From positions 620,001-684,000 of the forward strand of contig NZ_CP086253.1 in assembly GCF_003382565.3 (NCBI RefSeq): a stretch of DNA of 64,000 bases. The letters are read 5' to 3'. Positions within the stretch are counted from its first letter, which is position 1; each line of letters begins with the position of its first letter. This DNA comes from Pectobacterium aquaticum (GTDB taxonomy: Bacteria > Pseudomonadota > Gammaproteobacteria > Enterobacterales > Enterobacteriaceae). The notes under the pieces are model-generated. The model was not told the DNA's origin. It ran no database searches and saw nothing but the letters and a program-made list of their open reading frames with translations. A program made the translations under genes and the position numbers. Shown here in pieces: positions 17,948 to 28,202 of the stretch.

Positions 17948-18238
17948 TTACGGACGTGGCTCAAACGTTTTACGGACGAGCCTGAATGTCCCCCACAGCC
18001 CGACGAGGCGGCGTCCCCAGCGGATCATGCGGCTAGGATGGCGCACGCCATAGAGCGCCACGAGGCTGGAGCCCACGATCCAGTATTTACGCCACTGCAT
18101 TAGGCTTTGCCAGCCGCGATCGTAACGGGCGGTGGTATCCAGCCAGTGTTTTTTACCTGCTGATAAATCCAGCCGCTGCTGCTGTATCTGGCGCAGTAGC
18201 TGGGCTTTTTCTCTGTCTCGCTGCTGACGCTGGTTCAT
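17948..18238 (-). CDS. yqjK: YqjK-like family protein
   Basis: The 96-residue basic protein has a glutamine- and arginine-rich N-terminal helix (MNQRQQRDREKAQLLRQIQQQRLDL) and one hydrophobic segment near residues 50-64 (KYWIVGSSLVALYGV). It matches YqjK in size and position, last of the yqjD-yqjE-yqjK run. The ATG overlaps the yqjE stop by 4 bases. No function is known. It is probably a membrane-associated partner of YqjD and YqjE. Confidence 0.88.
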   Translation of the reverse strand: MNQRQQRDREKAQLLRQIQQQRLDLSAGKKHWLDTTARYDRGWQSLMQWRKYWIVGSSLVALYGVRHPSRMIRWGRRLVGLWGTFRLVRKTFEPRP

Positions 18239-18630
18239 TTGGGATCGTCCTCCAGCAGCGATCTGTCGGTCGCCAGCTCCTTACGCGTCGCTTTGAGCAA
18301 GGTGGAACGACGTACCTTCACGAGTGTCCATATGCCGCCTATCAGCGCTAGTCCTAGCAAGGTGGCGGTAATACACCCCAGCGCAAAAAGACGATACTGC
18401 GGATCGATGCCCCAGATGATCAGCGCAATCAGGCTCATAATGCCAAAAGTGGCAAAAAGTAGCGTCAGGCCGACCATTATCAGCAACTGAATCAGATTGG
18501 CTTTCTCTTCCTCTAATTCAATGACCGCCAGTCGAATACGGCTTTCCACCATGCTGACAATAATGGAGATGATGCGCTGAGCAGAAGCCATGACCCCGCT
18601 TGCGGGGCCTTGTTGTGATTTATCCGTCAT
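18235..18630 (-). CDS. yqjE: YqjE family inner-membrane protein (phage holin superfamily III-like)
   Basis: The 131-residue protein has two adjacent membrane helices (about 48-72 LIQLLIMVGLTLLFATFGIMSLIALIIWG and 82-103) after an N-terminal amphipathic region, typical of the YqjE/DUF1469 family. It lies between yqjD (13-base gap) and yqjK (overlap), in one operon. In E. coli these genes are induced in stationary phase by RpoS. The role of YqjE itself is unknown. Confidence 0.9.
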   Translation of the reverse strand: MTDKSQQGPASGVMASAQRIISIIVSMVESRIRLAVIELEEEKANLIQLLIMVGLTLLFATFGIMSLIALIIWGIDPQYRLFALGCITATLLGLALIGGIWTLVKVRRSTLLKATRKELATDRSLLEDDPK

Positions 18631-18643
18631 AACGATCCGCTAA

Positions 18644-18949
18644 TTAGCGACGAGACAGCAGGACGCCAAGCACGACGCCGACTGCTGCACCAATGCCGAC
18701 ACCGGTCCACGGGTTCTGACGTACATAATCGTCCGCCGATTCAACTGCTTCTTTGGTTTGGGACGCGATGCGCTCGCCCGTATCGCTCAGGCGACTGCGG
18801 GTTTCTTTCAGCGCGCTTTCTGCCTTATTACGCAGCTTGTCGAGTTCCGCTTTAGATTTATCGCTGGAGGTGCTTAATACTTCTTCCAGCGTGTCCGCCA
18901 GTGATTTCAATTCGGCGCGTAGGTACTCAGAATTTTGATCTTTAGCCAT
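18644..18949 (-). CDS. yqjD: ElaB/YqjD family membrane-anchored ribosome-binding protein
   Basis: The 101-residue DUF883 protein has a long charged helix (residues 10-75) with heptad character, the family motif YVRQNPWTGVGIGAAVGVVLGVLLSRR and a C-terminal single membrane anchor. E. coli YqjD binds stationary-phase ribosomes through its N-terminus and tethers them to the inner membrane. It is the first gene of yqjD-E-K. Confidence 0.93.
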   Translation of the reverse strand: MAKDQNSEYLRAELKSLADTLEEVLSTSSDKSKAELDKLRNKAESALKETRSRLSDTGERIASQTKEAVESADDYVRQNPWTGVGIGAAVGVVLGVLLSRR

Positions 18950-19171
18950 ATTAATAACCCTTCATGTTATAAACCTGAACGTTAACTATAGCTGAAGCTG
19001 AGATTTATGCTGCCCTAAACGGTACGGACAATTCTGATAACTCGCTGTAAATTTTAGTGATTTGGTTTTGGAATGTAAAATGAACAGTTGAGGTGTGTTT
19101 TGTAGGGGCAATGTGTTGGTGGGCTATTGCAACCTGCCATATGTTCTGCGGCGCGCAATTTCTGCTCGGCT

Positions 19172-19318
19172 TCAGCCCGCTTTCTTTCGTACTTCATCAA
19201 TTTGGCGCTGAATATCCTGTGCTTTCTGCTGACAGGTCTCTACCTGATTGGCGGTATTCGCCAGTGCATGTCCGGAAAGCAGGACGGATAAGGCAATAAT
19301 GGATGGAGATAGTTTCAT
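19172..19318 (-). pseudogene. yqjC: yqjC-like small secreted protein (DUF1090), apparently truncated
   Basis: ATG 19318 opens a 48-codon frame with a signal peptide (MKLSPSIIALSVLLSGHALA, cleavage after ALA). A short mature part contains CQQKAQDIQRQIDEVRKKAG, which resembles the start of DUF1090 proteins. E. coli YqjC is about 120 residues and occupies the same slot between mzrA and yqjD. After the stop the next frame continues RKRAEAEQKLRAAEHMAGC, suggesting a frameshift in a longer ancestor. It could still make a short periplasmic peptide. The full-length gene should be regarded as broken unless the read is in error. Confidence 0.55.
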
Positions 19319-19323
19319 CGTCG

Positions 19324-19719
19324 TCACCCCAGTTTGGATTGTTTCTGTGTCAGTTTTTGCTGCCAGAAGGGCGTCGGGGTTGTTACTTGCTGAGCGGTAA
19401 TCGTGACTTTGGGTAGAGACAAACGCAGGACATCTCTGGCCGCGATACTCTGTTCCGGCGATGCCAGACGAACGATCAGGCTATCTTGCTCTGGCGTAAT
19501 GCTTTTGATCGCAATTCCTTTTTCGTTGAGACGCTGATATACGTAAAAGCCATCGGGCAATGCGGCACCGTCATAAGGCCTGATGTGTAGCATCGCATCG
19601 TCCTGAGAGCGGCGTAGTGACTGAGACTGCGTCAATGCAATCATCGATAGCGTAATCAATAGCAGTACTCGAGCTGCTTTTCTGGAGAAGAGCTTAGGAA
19701 ATAACCCGCTGATTGACAC
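19324..19719 (-). CDS. mzrA: EnvZ/OmpR regulon moderator MzrA
   Basis: This 131-residue bitopic inner-membrane protein has a membrane anchor at residues 15-33 (ARVLLLITLSMIALTQSQSL) and a periplasmic domain with MLHIRPYDGAALPDGFYVYQRLNEKGIAIKSITPEQDSLIVRLASPEQS. In E. coli MzrA links the CpxRA and EnvZ-OmpR systems by binding EnvZ. It starts 2 bases after the yqjA stop and is co-transcribed with it. Both are Cpx-regulated in E. coli. Confidence 0.92.
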   Translation of the reverse strand: MSISGLFPKLFSRKAARVLLLITLSMIALTQSQSLRRSQDDAMLHIRPYDGAALPDGFYVYQRLNEKGIAIKSITPEQDSLIVRLASPEQSIAARDVLRLSLPKVTITAQQVTTPTPFWQQKLTQKQSKLG

Positions 19720-19721
19720 CG

Positions 19722-20910
<1,189 letters not shown>

Positions 20911-21687
20911 TTAGGACTTGCCAGTGTGTATCTGGTCGAGGTGGACGACCGGATTTTCGGCGAACATATAGCGGTCGACGTTAAACTCGAAATCATCCGT
21001 TGTAGCGCGAAACAGCATCTGTTTGGTGTTTTCCAGATGTTGCCACATCGCCAGTTTGGCTGCATAAGGATCTTTGCGAATCAATGCCTTAAGGATGCGG
21101 TCGTGCTCTTCGCACCAGCTTTCAATCGATTTGTCGTCAATGTGCTCATGCAGTTTGCGCCAGTAGGGATTGTGGATCCGTTGGCTCCACATTTTCTCGA
21201 CGATGGTCGCCATCGCAGAGTTCTGTGTTGCCAGCGCGACCTGAACGTGGAATTTGAGATCCCACTGAGAATCACGAAAGCGATCTTCTTGCCGTGCGTA
21301 TTCCTGAATTTCCATCAGTTGGATGATGTCCTGACGGGTCACCTGCGTGGCCGCAAATTCAGCAATGTTGCTTTCAATAAGCTGGCGAGCCTGAAGCAGC
21401 TCAAAGGGGCCTGCCGCGACGAATTCACTATCGCCGCTATTAATGAACGGATTCTTCTGCTGGTTGGAAATAACGTGAATGCCTGAACCCTTGCGTACTT
21501 CAACGTACCCTTCGACTTCCAGCATGATGATGGCTTCGCGCACCACGGTGCGGCTGACGTTCATTTCTTCAGAAATATAGCGCTCTGCCGGTAATTTTTC
21601 GCCGACCTGATACATACCACTTTCGATGCGCTGTTTTAATTCTGCGGCTAACTGCTGGTATAGCCGTCGGGGTTCAGTGAGTGCCAT
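20911..21687 (-). CDS. exuR: Hexuronate regulon repressor ExuR (GntR/FadR type)
   Basis: The 258-residue regulator has an N-terminal winged HTH (KLPAERYISEEMNVSRTVVREAIIMLEVEGYVEVRKGSGIHV, about residues 28-70) and a C-terminal all-helical FCD ligand domain (ARQLIESNIAEFAATQVT onward). ExuR represses exuT and the uxa genes and is relieved by galacturonate or tagaturonate. MALTEPRRLYQQL at 21687 gives the exact E. coli length. An upstream in-frame ATG (21720) has no family support. It lies beside exuT in the same direction, with its own promoter region. Confidence 0.95.
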   Translation of the reverse strand: MALTEPRRLYQQLAAELKQRIESGMYQVGEKLPAERYISEEMNVSRTVVREAIIMLEVEGYVEVRKGSGIHVISNQQKNPFINSGDSEFVAAGPFELLQARQLIESNIAEFAATQVTRQDIIQLMEIQEYARQEDRFRDSQWDLKFHVQVALATQNSAMATIVEKMWSQRIHNPYWRKLHEHIDDKSIESWCEEHDRILKALIRKDPYAAKLAMWQHLENTKQMLFRATTDDFEFNVDRYMFAENPVVHLDQIHTGKS

Positions 21688-21893
21688 GATGATGTCTACT
21701 CTCGATAGATGACGGTCCATGTGCCACGTCAGGGCCTGAGTGTCTATCTCGTTAATCTTTCAGGGATGATTTGTTATACCACTTAATCATAGCAGCAACC
21801 AATGTTGTGGTCACAGTTATCGCGGTGTGTTATCGGAGGGAGGTGGCTCACCCAGTCGCAGATCATACCGGATGAGCCAGGATAATGCAGGGA

Positions 21894-23198
21894 TTATCCG
21901 TGTTGGTTGGCTTCTTTCAATGTTTCAGCCGCGGCGGCGACTTCTGATGCCGGTTGGTTTTTCAACACGGTCCAGATGACGATAGCACCCAACAGGTCAA
22001 AGACGGCCAGTGCCGCGAACAGCGGGCTGAAGCCCATCGTGTCGGCCAGTGCGCCCACAACCAGTGCAAATAGGGTGCTTGCCATCCAGGCTGCCATGCC
22101 GGTCAAACCGTTCGCGGTAGCCACTTCATTACGGCCAAATACGTCAGATGACAGGGTAATCAGCGCGCCGGACAGCGACTGATGCGCAAAACCACCGACG
22201 CACAGCAGGGCGATGGCGACATAAGGGCTGGAGAACAGCCCGATCATGCCCGGTGCAATCATCAGTACCGCACCCATCGTGACGACCATTTTGCGGGAAA
22301 CGATCAGATTCACTTTGAAATGCTTTTGGAACAGCATTGGCAAGTAACCGCCCAGAATGCAGCCGATATCGGCGAACAGCATCGGCATCCAGGCGAACAT
22401 GGCGATTTCTTTCAGGTTAAAGCCGTAGGCTTTAAACATGAACAGCGGGATCCATGCATTGAAAGTCCCCCACGCGGGTTCAGCCAGAAAACGCGGCAGT
22501 GCGATACCCCAGAATTGGCGGTTACGCAGGATCTGCCAGGCGGACATTTTTTTCGCGTTATTGGTTTGGTGCTGTGCTTCCTGCCCACTAAGAATGTAGT
22601 CGCGCTCTTCGTCGCTGAGTTTTTTCTGATCTTTTGGGTGTTTATAGAAAACGAGCCAGCAGAGGGCCCAGATCAGGCTCAGCACACCGGTAATGATAAA
22701 AGCCATTTCCCAACTGTGTGCCACAATCGCCCACACGACCAGCGGTGGCGCGATCATGGCGCCGATCGATGACCCCACGTTGAAGTAACCCACCGCAACA
22801 GAGCGCTCTTTTGCCGGAAACCATTCGCTGCTGGCTTTCAGGCCAGCAGGGATCATGGCCGCTTCTGCCATACCAACTGCGCCACGGGCGATCGCTAATC
22901 CCCCCCAGCTGTTTGCCAGCGCGGTGCCCATACAGCAGATGGCCCACAGAATGGCGAACATGGCATAGCCGATTTTTGTGCCAAGCAAATCCAGTACATA
23001 GCCAGCGATAGGCTGCATAATGGTATAACAAGCTGAGTAGGCTGCAACGATGTAAGAATACTGCTGTGTCGTGATGTGCAACTGATCTTGTAACGTCGGT
23101 GCGGCAACAGACATTGCATTACGTGTCAGATATCCCAGCACGGTGCCAATGGTCACTAGGCCGATCATGTACCAGCGTAATCCTTTGATTTTACGCAT
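21894..23198 (-). CDS. exuT: Hexuronate transporter ExuT (MFS)
   Basis: The 434-residue major facilitator has twelve predicted helices. The N-terminus MRKIKGLRWYMIGLVTIGTVLGYLTRNAMSVAAP is typical of ExuT and the anion:cation symporter family, with the N-lobe motif RGAVGMAEAAMIPAGLKASSEWFPAKERS. It imports galacturonate and glucuronate released from pectin, a central carbon source for soft-rot bacteria. Divergent from uxaC across a 416-base regulatory gap. Its regulator exuR follows. Confidence 0.95.
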   Translation of the reverse strand: MRKIKGLRWYMIGLVTIGTVLGYLTRNAMSVAAPTLQDQLHITTQQYSYIVAAYSACYTIMQPIAGYVLDLLGTKIGYAMFAILWAICCMGTALANSWGGLAIARGAVGMAEAAMIPAGLKASSEWFPAKERSVAVGYFNVGSSIGAMIAPPLVVWAIVAHSWEMAFIITGVLSLIWALCWLVFYKHPKDQKKLSDEERDYILSGQEAQHQTNNAKKMSAWQILRNRQFWGIALPRFLAEPAWGTFNAWIPLFMFKAYGFNLKEIAMFAWMPMLFADIGCILGGYLPMLFQKHFKVNLIVSRKMVVTMGAVLMIAPGMIGLFSSPYVAIALLCVGGFAHQSLSGALITLSSDVFGRNEVATANGLTGMAAWMASTLFALVVGALADTMGFSPLFAALAVFDLLGAIVIWTVLKNQPASEVAAAAETLKEANQHG

Positions 23199-23614
23199 TT
23201 ACTTTCTCTCCGAGTCAATAAAAAACACCGTAATGTCTCTTGAGTGGCATCAGGGTGTGATGTGTCTTGTGATGTTGTGCGACACGTTTTGTTGTTGTGT
23301 TGAACAGGAAACCCCTTCTCTTTTTGAGATAGCGATTGAATCCCTGCTTAAGGCAGCGCTACAATAATTTGTCATACAACTTTAAAAGTTGAGTGATATC
23401 ACAAAACCATTATTTTTATAATGGAATAGCGAGTTCCTCGTTTAAACCGAGAGAGACAGCCGTTTACGGCGATAAATGCTGGGTTATTGTACTGTTTTGT
23501 TACATTTTTGCGATCATGACCTCACAAATACTGTGAGATATCGCGCATAATTGGTGTGATATCTTTTAACGGTTAACTAATTTGGTGCACAAGAAGCACG
23601 GTAAGGAAGAGAAC
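23199..23614. promoter_or_regulatory. Divergent exuT / uxaC control region
   Basis: This gap separates divergent exuT and uxaC. A CRP-like half-palindrome TGTGAGATATCGCGCA lies at 23532-23547, and a palindromic GTGATATCAC at 23392-23401. Close to uxaC, TTGGTGTGATATC (23551) and GGTTAACTAATTTGGT (23571) resemble the TTGGT-rich half-sites reported for ExuR/UxuR-type operators. Assignment of individual operators is inference. The 30 residues encoded near 23300 do not look like a gene. Confidence 0.5.
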
Positions 23615-25024
23615 ATGCCCCAGTTTATGAGTGAAGATTTTCTGTTAGACAGTGAATTTGCCCGTCGTCTTTATCATGAGTATGCCGTCGACCAACCGAT
23701 ATTTGACTATCACTGCCATTTGCCGCCTGAGCAGATCGCAGAAAACTATCGCTTTAAAAATTTGTATGACATCTGGCTGAAAGGCGATCACTACAAGTGG
23801 CGCGCGATGCGCACCAACGGCGTGCCTGAGCGTTTGTGTACGGGCGATGCCAGCGATTGGGAAAAATTTGAAGCCTGGGCCGCTACCGTGCCGCACACCA
23901 TCGGCAACCCGCTCTACCATTGGACGCACCTGGAACTGCGTCGTCCGTTCGGTGTAACCGGCACGCTGCTGTCACCGAGCACGGCAAAAGACATTTGGGA
24001 TCGTTGTAATGCCATGCTGGAGCGCGATGACTTTACCGCGCGCGGCATCATGCAGCAGATGAACGTGAAAATGGTGGGTACGACAGACGATCCGATTGAC
24101 GATCTGCGCCACCATAAAACCGTTGCTCAGGATTCAAGCTTCTCTATCAAAGTGTTGCCGAGCTGGCGCCCAGATAAAGCGTTCAATATTGAGCTGGCAA
24201 CCTTCAACGACTATATGGCGAAACTGAGTGAAGTCTCCGATACCGACATCCGTCGTTTCAGCGATCTGCAAACGGCGCTGGCCAAGCGTCTGGAGCACTT
24301 CGCGGCACACGGCTGTAAAGTGTCTGACCACGCGCTGGATGTGGTGATGTTTGCCGAAGCGGATGAGGCAACGCTGGATAACATTCTGGCGCGTCGTCTT
24401 GCGGGTGAAACGCTGAGTGAACATGAAGTAGCACAGTTCAAGACCGGCGTTCTGGTCTGGCTGGGTGCGGAATATGCCCGTCGCGGCTGGGTTCAGCAGT
24501 ATCACATTGGTGCTCTGCGTAACAACAACCTGCGCCAGTTCAAGCTGCTGGGGCCGGATGTGGGCTTCGACTCCATCAACGACCGTCCGCTGGCTCAGGA
24601 ACTGTCTCGCTTGCTCAGCAAACAGAATGAAGAAAACCTGCTGCCGAAAACCATCCTTTATTGTCTGAACCCGCGCGATAACGAAGTACTCGGTACCATG
24701 ATCGGCAACTTCCAGGGCGAAGGGATGCCGGGCAAGATGCAGTTCGGTTCCGGCTGGTGGTTCAACGATCAGAAGGACGGCATGCAACGTCAGATGACCC
24801 AATTAGCACAGCTTGGTCTGCTGAGCCGCTTCGTCGGTATGCTGACCGATAGCCGCAGCTTCCTGTCTTATACCCGTCATGAATATTTCCGCCGCATCCT
24901 GTGCCAGATGATTGGCCGCTGGGTGGAAGATGGCGAAGCGCCAGCCGACCTGCCGTTGCTGGGCGAAATGGTGAAAAACATCAGTTTCGATAACGCTAAA
25001 AACTATTTTGCTATCGAGCTGTAA
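23615..25024 (+). CDS. uxaC: Glucuronate/galacturonate isomerase UxaC
   Basis: The 469-residue cytoplasmic isomerase converts D-galacturonate to D-tagaturonate and D-glucuronate to D-fructuronate. The amidohydrolase-type metal motif DYHCHLPP is near residue 30, with NVKMVGTTDDPIDDL and GEYARRG-like EYARRGWVQQYHIGALRNNN later. The ATG at 23615 (MPQFMSEDFLLD) has AAGGAAGAG upstream and the family N-terminus. A start 33 bases earlier is possible but unsupported. First gene of uxaC-uxaB-uxaA. Confidence 0.96.
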   Translation: MPQFMSEDFLLDSEFARRLYHEYAVDQPIFDYHCHLPPEQIAENYRFKNLYDIWLKGDHYKWRAMRTNGVPERLCTGDASDWEKFEAWAATVPHTIGNPLYHWTHLELRRPFGVTGTLLSPSTAKDIWDRCNAMLERDDFTARGIMQQMNVKMVGTTDDPIDDLRHHKTVAQDSSFSIKVLPSWRPDKAFNIELATFNDYMAKLSEVSDTDIRRFSDLQTALAKRLEHFAAHGCKVSDHALDVVMFAEADEATLDNILARRLAGETLSEHEVAQFKTGVLVWLGAEYARRGWVQQYHIGALRNNNLRQFKLLGPDVGFDSINDRPLAQELSRLLSKQNEENLLPKTILYCLNPRDNEVLGTMIGNFQGEGMPGKMQFGSGWWFNDQKDGMQRQMTQLAQLGLLSRFVGMLTDSRSFLSYTRHEYFRRILCQMIGRWVEDGEAPADLPLLGEMVKNISFDNAKNYFAIEL

Positions 25025-25136
25025 TTCCACGGCGTCGTAAGGTGTGAATTGCGCGAGGGCGCGGCAGTAAGATTCCCAAAGGGGCTTACACCGCGGCTCT
25101 CGATGTCTCGGTCTTTTGTCTTAAGGTAGCCTGTTA

Positions 25137-26603
25137 ATGCAAACGTTAAATCGTCGTAACTTCCCCGGTCGTCAACACCCCGATCGTGTTATCCAGTTTG
25201 GTGAAGGCAACTTCCTACGCGCTTTCGTCGACTGGCAGTTGGATTTGCTGAATGAGCACACCGATCTGGATGTGGGTATTGTCGTGGTTCGCCCGATCGA
25301 TTCCGATTTCCCGCCCGCGCTGGACACCCAGGATGGGCTGTACACCACTATTATCCGTGGTCTGAACGAGCAGGGTGAAGCGGTGCGTGAACCCCGTCTG
25401 ATCCGTTCGGTAAACCGTGAAATTAACGTGTACCGTCAGTTCGATGAGTATCTGGCGCTGGCGCACGATCCGAATATCCGCTTCGTGTTCTCCAATACCA
25501 CTGAAGCGGGTATCAGCTATCACGCCGATGACTGCCTGAACGACGCGCCGCCTGTCAGCTTCCCGGCGAAATTAACCCGTCTGCTGTATGAGCGCTTCTG
25601 TCATTTTGACGGCGCAGCGGATAAAGGCTGGGTGCTGCTGCCGTGCGAGCTGATTGATTATAACGGCGTGGCGCTGAAAGAGCTGGTGCTGCGCTATGCC
25701 GCACAGTGGAAACTGACGCCAACGTTTACTGCCTGGCTGAACGATCACAATACCTTCTGCTCAACGCTGGTGGACCGTATTGTCACGGGTTATCCGCGTG
25801 CCGAAGTGGAAGCGCTAGAGCAGGAGATGGGCTACAAGGATACCTTCTGGGATACGGCGGAACACTTCTACCTGTTCGTGATTCAGGGGCCACAGTGGCT
25901 GGCGGAAGAATTGCGTCTGAATAAGCTGGATCTGAATGTTCGTATCGTTGATGACATCAAGCCGTACAAAGAACGTAAAGTGGCGATTCTCAACGGTGCT
26001 CATACTGCGCTGGTGCCGGTGGCATTCCTCGCAGGTCTGGATACCGTTGGCGAATCGATGAATGATGCCCTGATTGGCAAATTCGTGGAAAAGACCATTG
26101 CCGAAGAAATTGTGCCGGTATTGGATTTGCCGCATGACGAACTGACGTCGTTTGCTCAGGCTGTATTAAGCCGCTTCCGTAACCCGTTCATTCAGCATCA
26201 ACTGTTATCTATCTCTTTGAATGGAATGACAAAATTCCGCACCCGCATTCTGCCACAACTGCTGACCTACCGTGAGCGTCACGGTGAACTGCCTGCTCGC
26301 TTAACGTTTGCGCTGGCTGCCTTGATTGCATTCTATCGCGGCGAGCGCAGCGGTGAAGGCGATGCGTTACAAACCTATCCATTGCAAGACGATGCACACT
26401 GGCTGGAACGTTATTCCACGCTGTGGGCAGGCGTAAAAGAAAGCACCATCAGCCTGGCTGAGCTGGTGAATGTCGTACTGCGCGATGCCGATCACTGGGA
26501 ACAGGATTTAACACAGGTTCCTGGCTTGGCTGCGCAGGTGACTGAACAGTTGCAAACCATCGTTGAGCGCGGCATGCGCGCAGCCGTGGAAGGTTATTGC
26601 TAA
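25137..26603 (+). CDS. uxaB: Tagaturonate reductase UxaB (altronate oxidoreductase)
   Basis: The 488-residue NADH-dependent enzyme of the mannitol dehydrogenase superfamily reduces D-tagaturonate to D-altronate. Rossmann-type RVIQFGEGNFLRAFVDW is at residues 18-34. The C-terminal catalytic block DDIKPYKERKVAILNGAHTALVPVAFLAG contains the conserved lysine, asparagine and histidine. It lies 112 bases after uxaC and 19 bases before uxaA. In E. coli uxaB is unlinked, so this compact arrangement supports coordinated pectin-sugar use. Confidence 0.95.
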   Translation: MQTLNRRNFPGRQHPDRVIQFGEGNFLRAFVDWQLDLLNEHTDLDVGIVVVRPIDSDFPPALDTQDGLYTTIIRGLNEQGEAVREPRLIRSVNREINVYRQFDEYLALAHDPNIRFVFSNTTEAGISYHADDCLNDAPPVSFPAKLTRLLYERFCHFDGAADKGWVLLPCELIDYNGVALKELVLRYAAQWKLTPTFTAWLNDHNTFCSTLVDRIVTGYPRAEVEALEQEMGYKDTFWDTAEHFYLFVIQGPQWLAEELRLNKLDLNVRIVDDIKPYKERKVAILNGAHTALVPVAFLAGLDTVGESMNDALIGKFVEKTIAEEIVPVLDLPHDELTSFAQAVLSRFRNPFIQHQLLSISLNGMTKFRTRILPQLLTYRERHGELPARLTFALAALIAFYRGERSGEGDALQTYPLQDDAHWLERYSTLWAGVKESTISLAELVNVVLRDADHWEQDLTQVPGLAAQVTEQLQTIVERGMRAAVEGYC

Positions 26604-26622
26604 TCAGTAAGAAGGGTTATCC

Positions 26623-28113
26623 ATGCAAAGTATTATAAAAATTCATTCTCTGGACAATGTGGCTGTCGCCCTGCGTGATGTCGAGCAAGGCGAAACGGTG
26701 TCGGTGGATAGCCATACGGTGACACTTCAGCAACCTGTCGTGCGCGGACATAAGTTCGCGCTGGAAACCATCGCACCGGGAGAAATGATTACCAAGTATG
26801 GCCTGCCGATTGGCCATGCGTTGGTGTCTATTGCTCCCGGAGAACACATCCATTCTCAGAATGCGAAAACCAATCTGAGCGATCTGGATGAATATCAGTA
26901 TCAGCCTGAGTTCCTCGAACTGCCGCCACAGATGGGCGATCGGGACGTGCAGCTCTATCGTCGCAAAAATGGTGATGTGGGTATCCGTAATGAGCTGTGG
27001 ATCCTGCCAACCGTTGGCTGCGTGAACGGGATTGCGCGTCAGATTCAGCAGCGTTTCCTGAAAGAAACCAACGATGCGGAAGGGATCGACGGCGTTTACC
27101 TGTTCAGCCATACCTTTGGCTGCTCACAGCTCGGTCAGGATCACGAAAACACCCGTACGATGCTGCAAAACATGGTGCGTCACCCGAATGCGGGGGCAGT
27201 ACTGGTGATCGGTCTGGGCTGTGAGAACAATCAGGTTGACGCCTTCCGTACGACGCTGGGCGATTTTGATTCCGATCGCGTGACGTTCATGGTGTGTCAG
27301 CAGCAGGACGATGAAGTTGAAGCCGGTCTGGAACGGCTGCATACGCTGTATGAGGCGATGCGCCATGACAAACGCGAACCGGGTAAGCTGAGCGAGTTGA
27401 AGTTTGGTCTGGAATGCGGCGGCTCCGATGGGCTGTCGGGGATTACTGCCAACCCGCTGTTAGGGCGTTTCTCTGACTATCTGATCGCCAACGGCGGCAC
27501 TACTGTGCTGACCGAGGTGCCAGAGATGTTCGGTGCGGAACGTATTTTGATGAGCCGCTGCCGTGATGAAGCCACGTTTGAGAAAACCGTGCACATGGTG
27601 AATGACTTCAAACAGTACTTCATCGCGCACAACCAGCCGATTTACGAGAACCCCTCGCCGGGTAACAAAGCGGGGGGGATCACCACGCTGGAAGAGAAAT
27701 CTCTGGGCTGTACGCAAAAAGCCGGACAGAGCAAAGTGGTGGACGTACTGAAATATGGTGAGCGCTTACATACCCCAGGGCTCAACTTGCTCAGTGCACC
27801 GGGGAATGATGCCGTTGCCACCAGCGCGCTGGCGGGTGCTGGTTGCCATATGGTGCTGTTCAGTACTGGGCGTGGTACGCCTTACGGTGGATTCGTGCCT
27901 ACCGTAAAACTGGCGACCAACAGCGAGCTGGCGAAGAAGAAACCGCACTGGATTGATTTCGATGCGGGGCGTCTGATCCACGACATGCCGATGGATGAGC
28001 TGCTGAGCCAGTTTGTCGAGCTGATTGTCGAGATTGCTGACGGCAAGCCGACGAAGAATGAAGTGAACGACTTCCGCGAATTAGCCATATTTAAGAGCGG
28101 TGTGACGTTGTAA
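26623..28113 (+). CDS. uxaA: Altronate dehydratase UxaA
   Basis: The 496-residue enzyme dehydrates D-altronate to 2-keto-3-deoxygluconate using Fe(II)/Mn(II). An N-terminal SAF domain (about residues 10-85, ending GEHIHSQNAKTNL) precedes the UxaA catalytic region with NELWILPTVGCVNG, SHTFGCSQLGQDHENT and LECGGSDGLSGITANPLLG, whose cysteines are probable metal or cofactor ligands. Last gene of the operon, ended by a strong terminator. Confidence 0.95.
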   Translation: MQSIIKIHSLDNVAVALRDVEQGETVSVDSHTVTLQQPVVRGHKFALETIAPGEMITKYGLPIGHALVSIAPGEHIHSQNAKTNLSDLDEYQYQPEFLELPPQMGDRDVQLYRRKNGDVGIRNELWILPTVGCVNGIARQIQQRFLKETNDAEGIDGVYLFSHTFGCSQLGQDHENTRTMLQNMVRHPNAGAVLVIGLGCENNQVDAFRTTLGDFDSDRVTFMVCQQQDDEVEAGLERLHTLYEAMRHDKREPGKLSELKFGLECGGSDGLSGITANPLLGRFSDYLIANGGTTVLTEVPEMFGAERILMSRCRDEATFEKTVHMVNDFKQYFIAHNQPIYENPSPGNKAGGITTLEEKSLGCTQKAGQSKVVDVLKYGERLHTPGLNLLSAPGNDAVATSALAGAGCHMVLFSTGRGTPYGGFVPTVKLATNSELAKKKPHWIDFDAGRLIHDMPMDELLSQFVELIVEIADGKPTKNEVNDFRELAIFKSGVTL

Positions 28114-28136
28114 ATTACATTTATTCCAATTAAAAT

Positions 28137-28175
28137 AAAACGGCGTTTCATTTTTATAATGGCGCCGTTTTTTTT
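28137..28175 (+). terminator. Terminator after uxaA
   Basis: AAAACGGCG and CGCCGTTTT arms are followed by eight T residues, 24 bases beyond the uxaA stop. Confidence 0.88.
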
Positions 28176-28202
28176 CGCCACAACTTTTTAGAGGCAGGGA
28201 TC

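Noticed and set aside
24134..24802. 222-codon minus-strand open frame inside uxaC
   Set aside because: It is exactly antisense to strongly conserved isomerase codons and has no ribosome site or family motif, so it is a GC-rich shadow.
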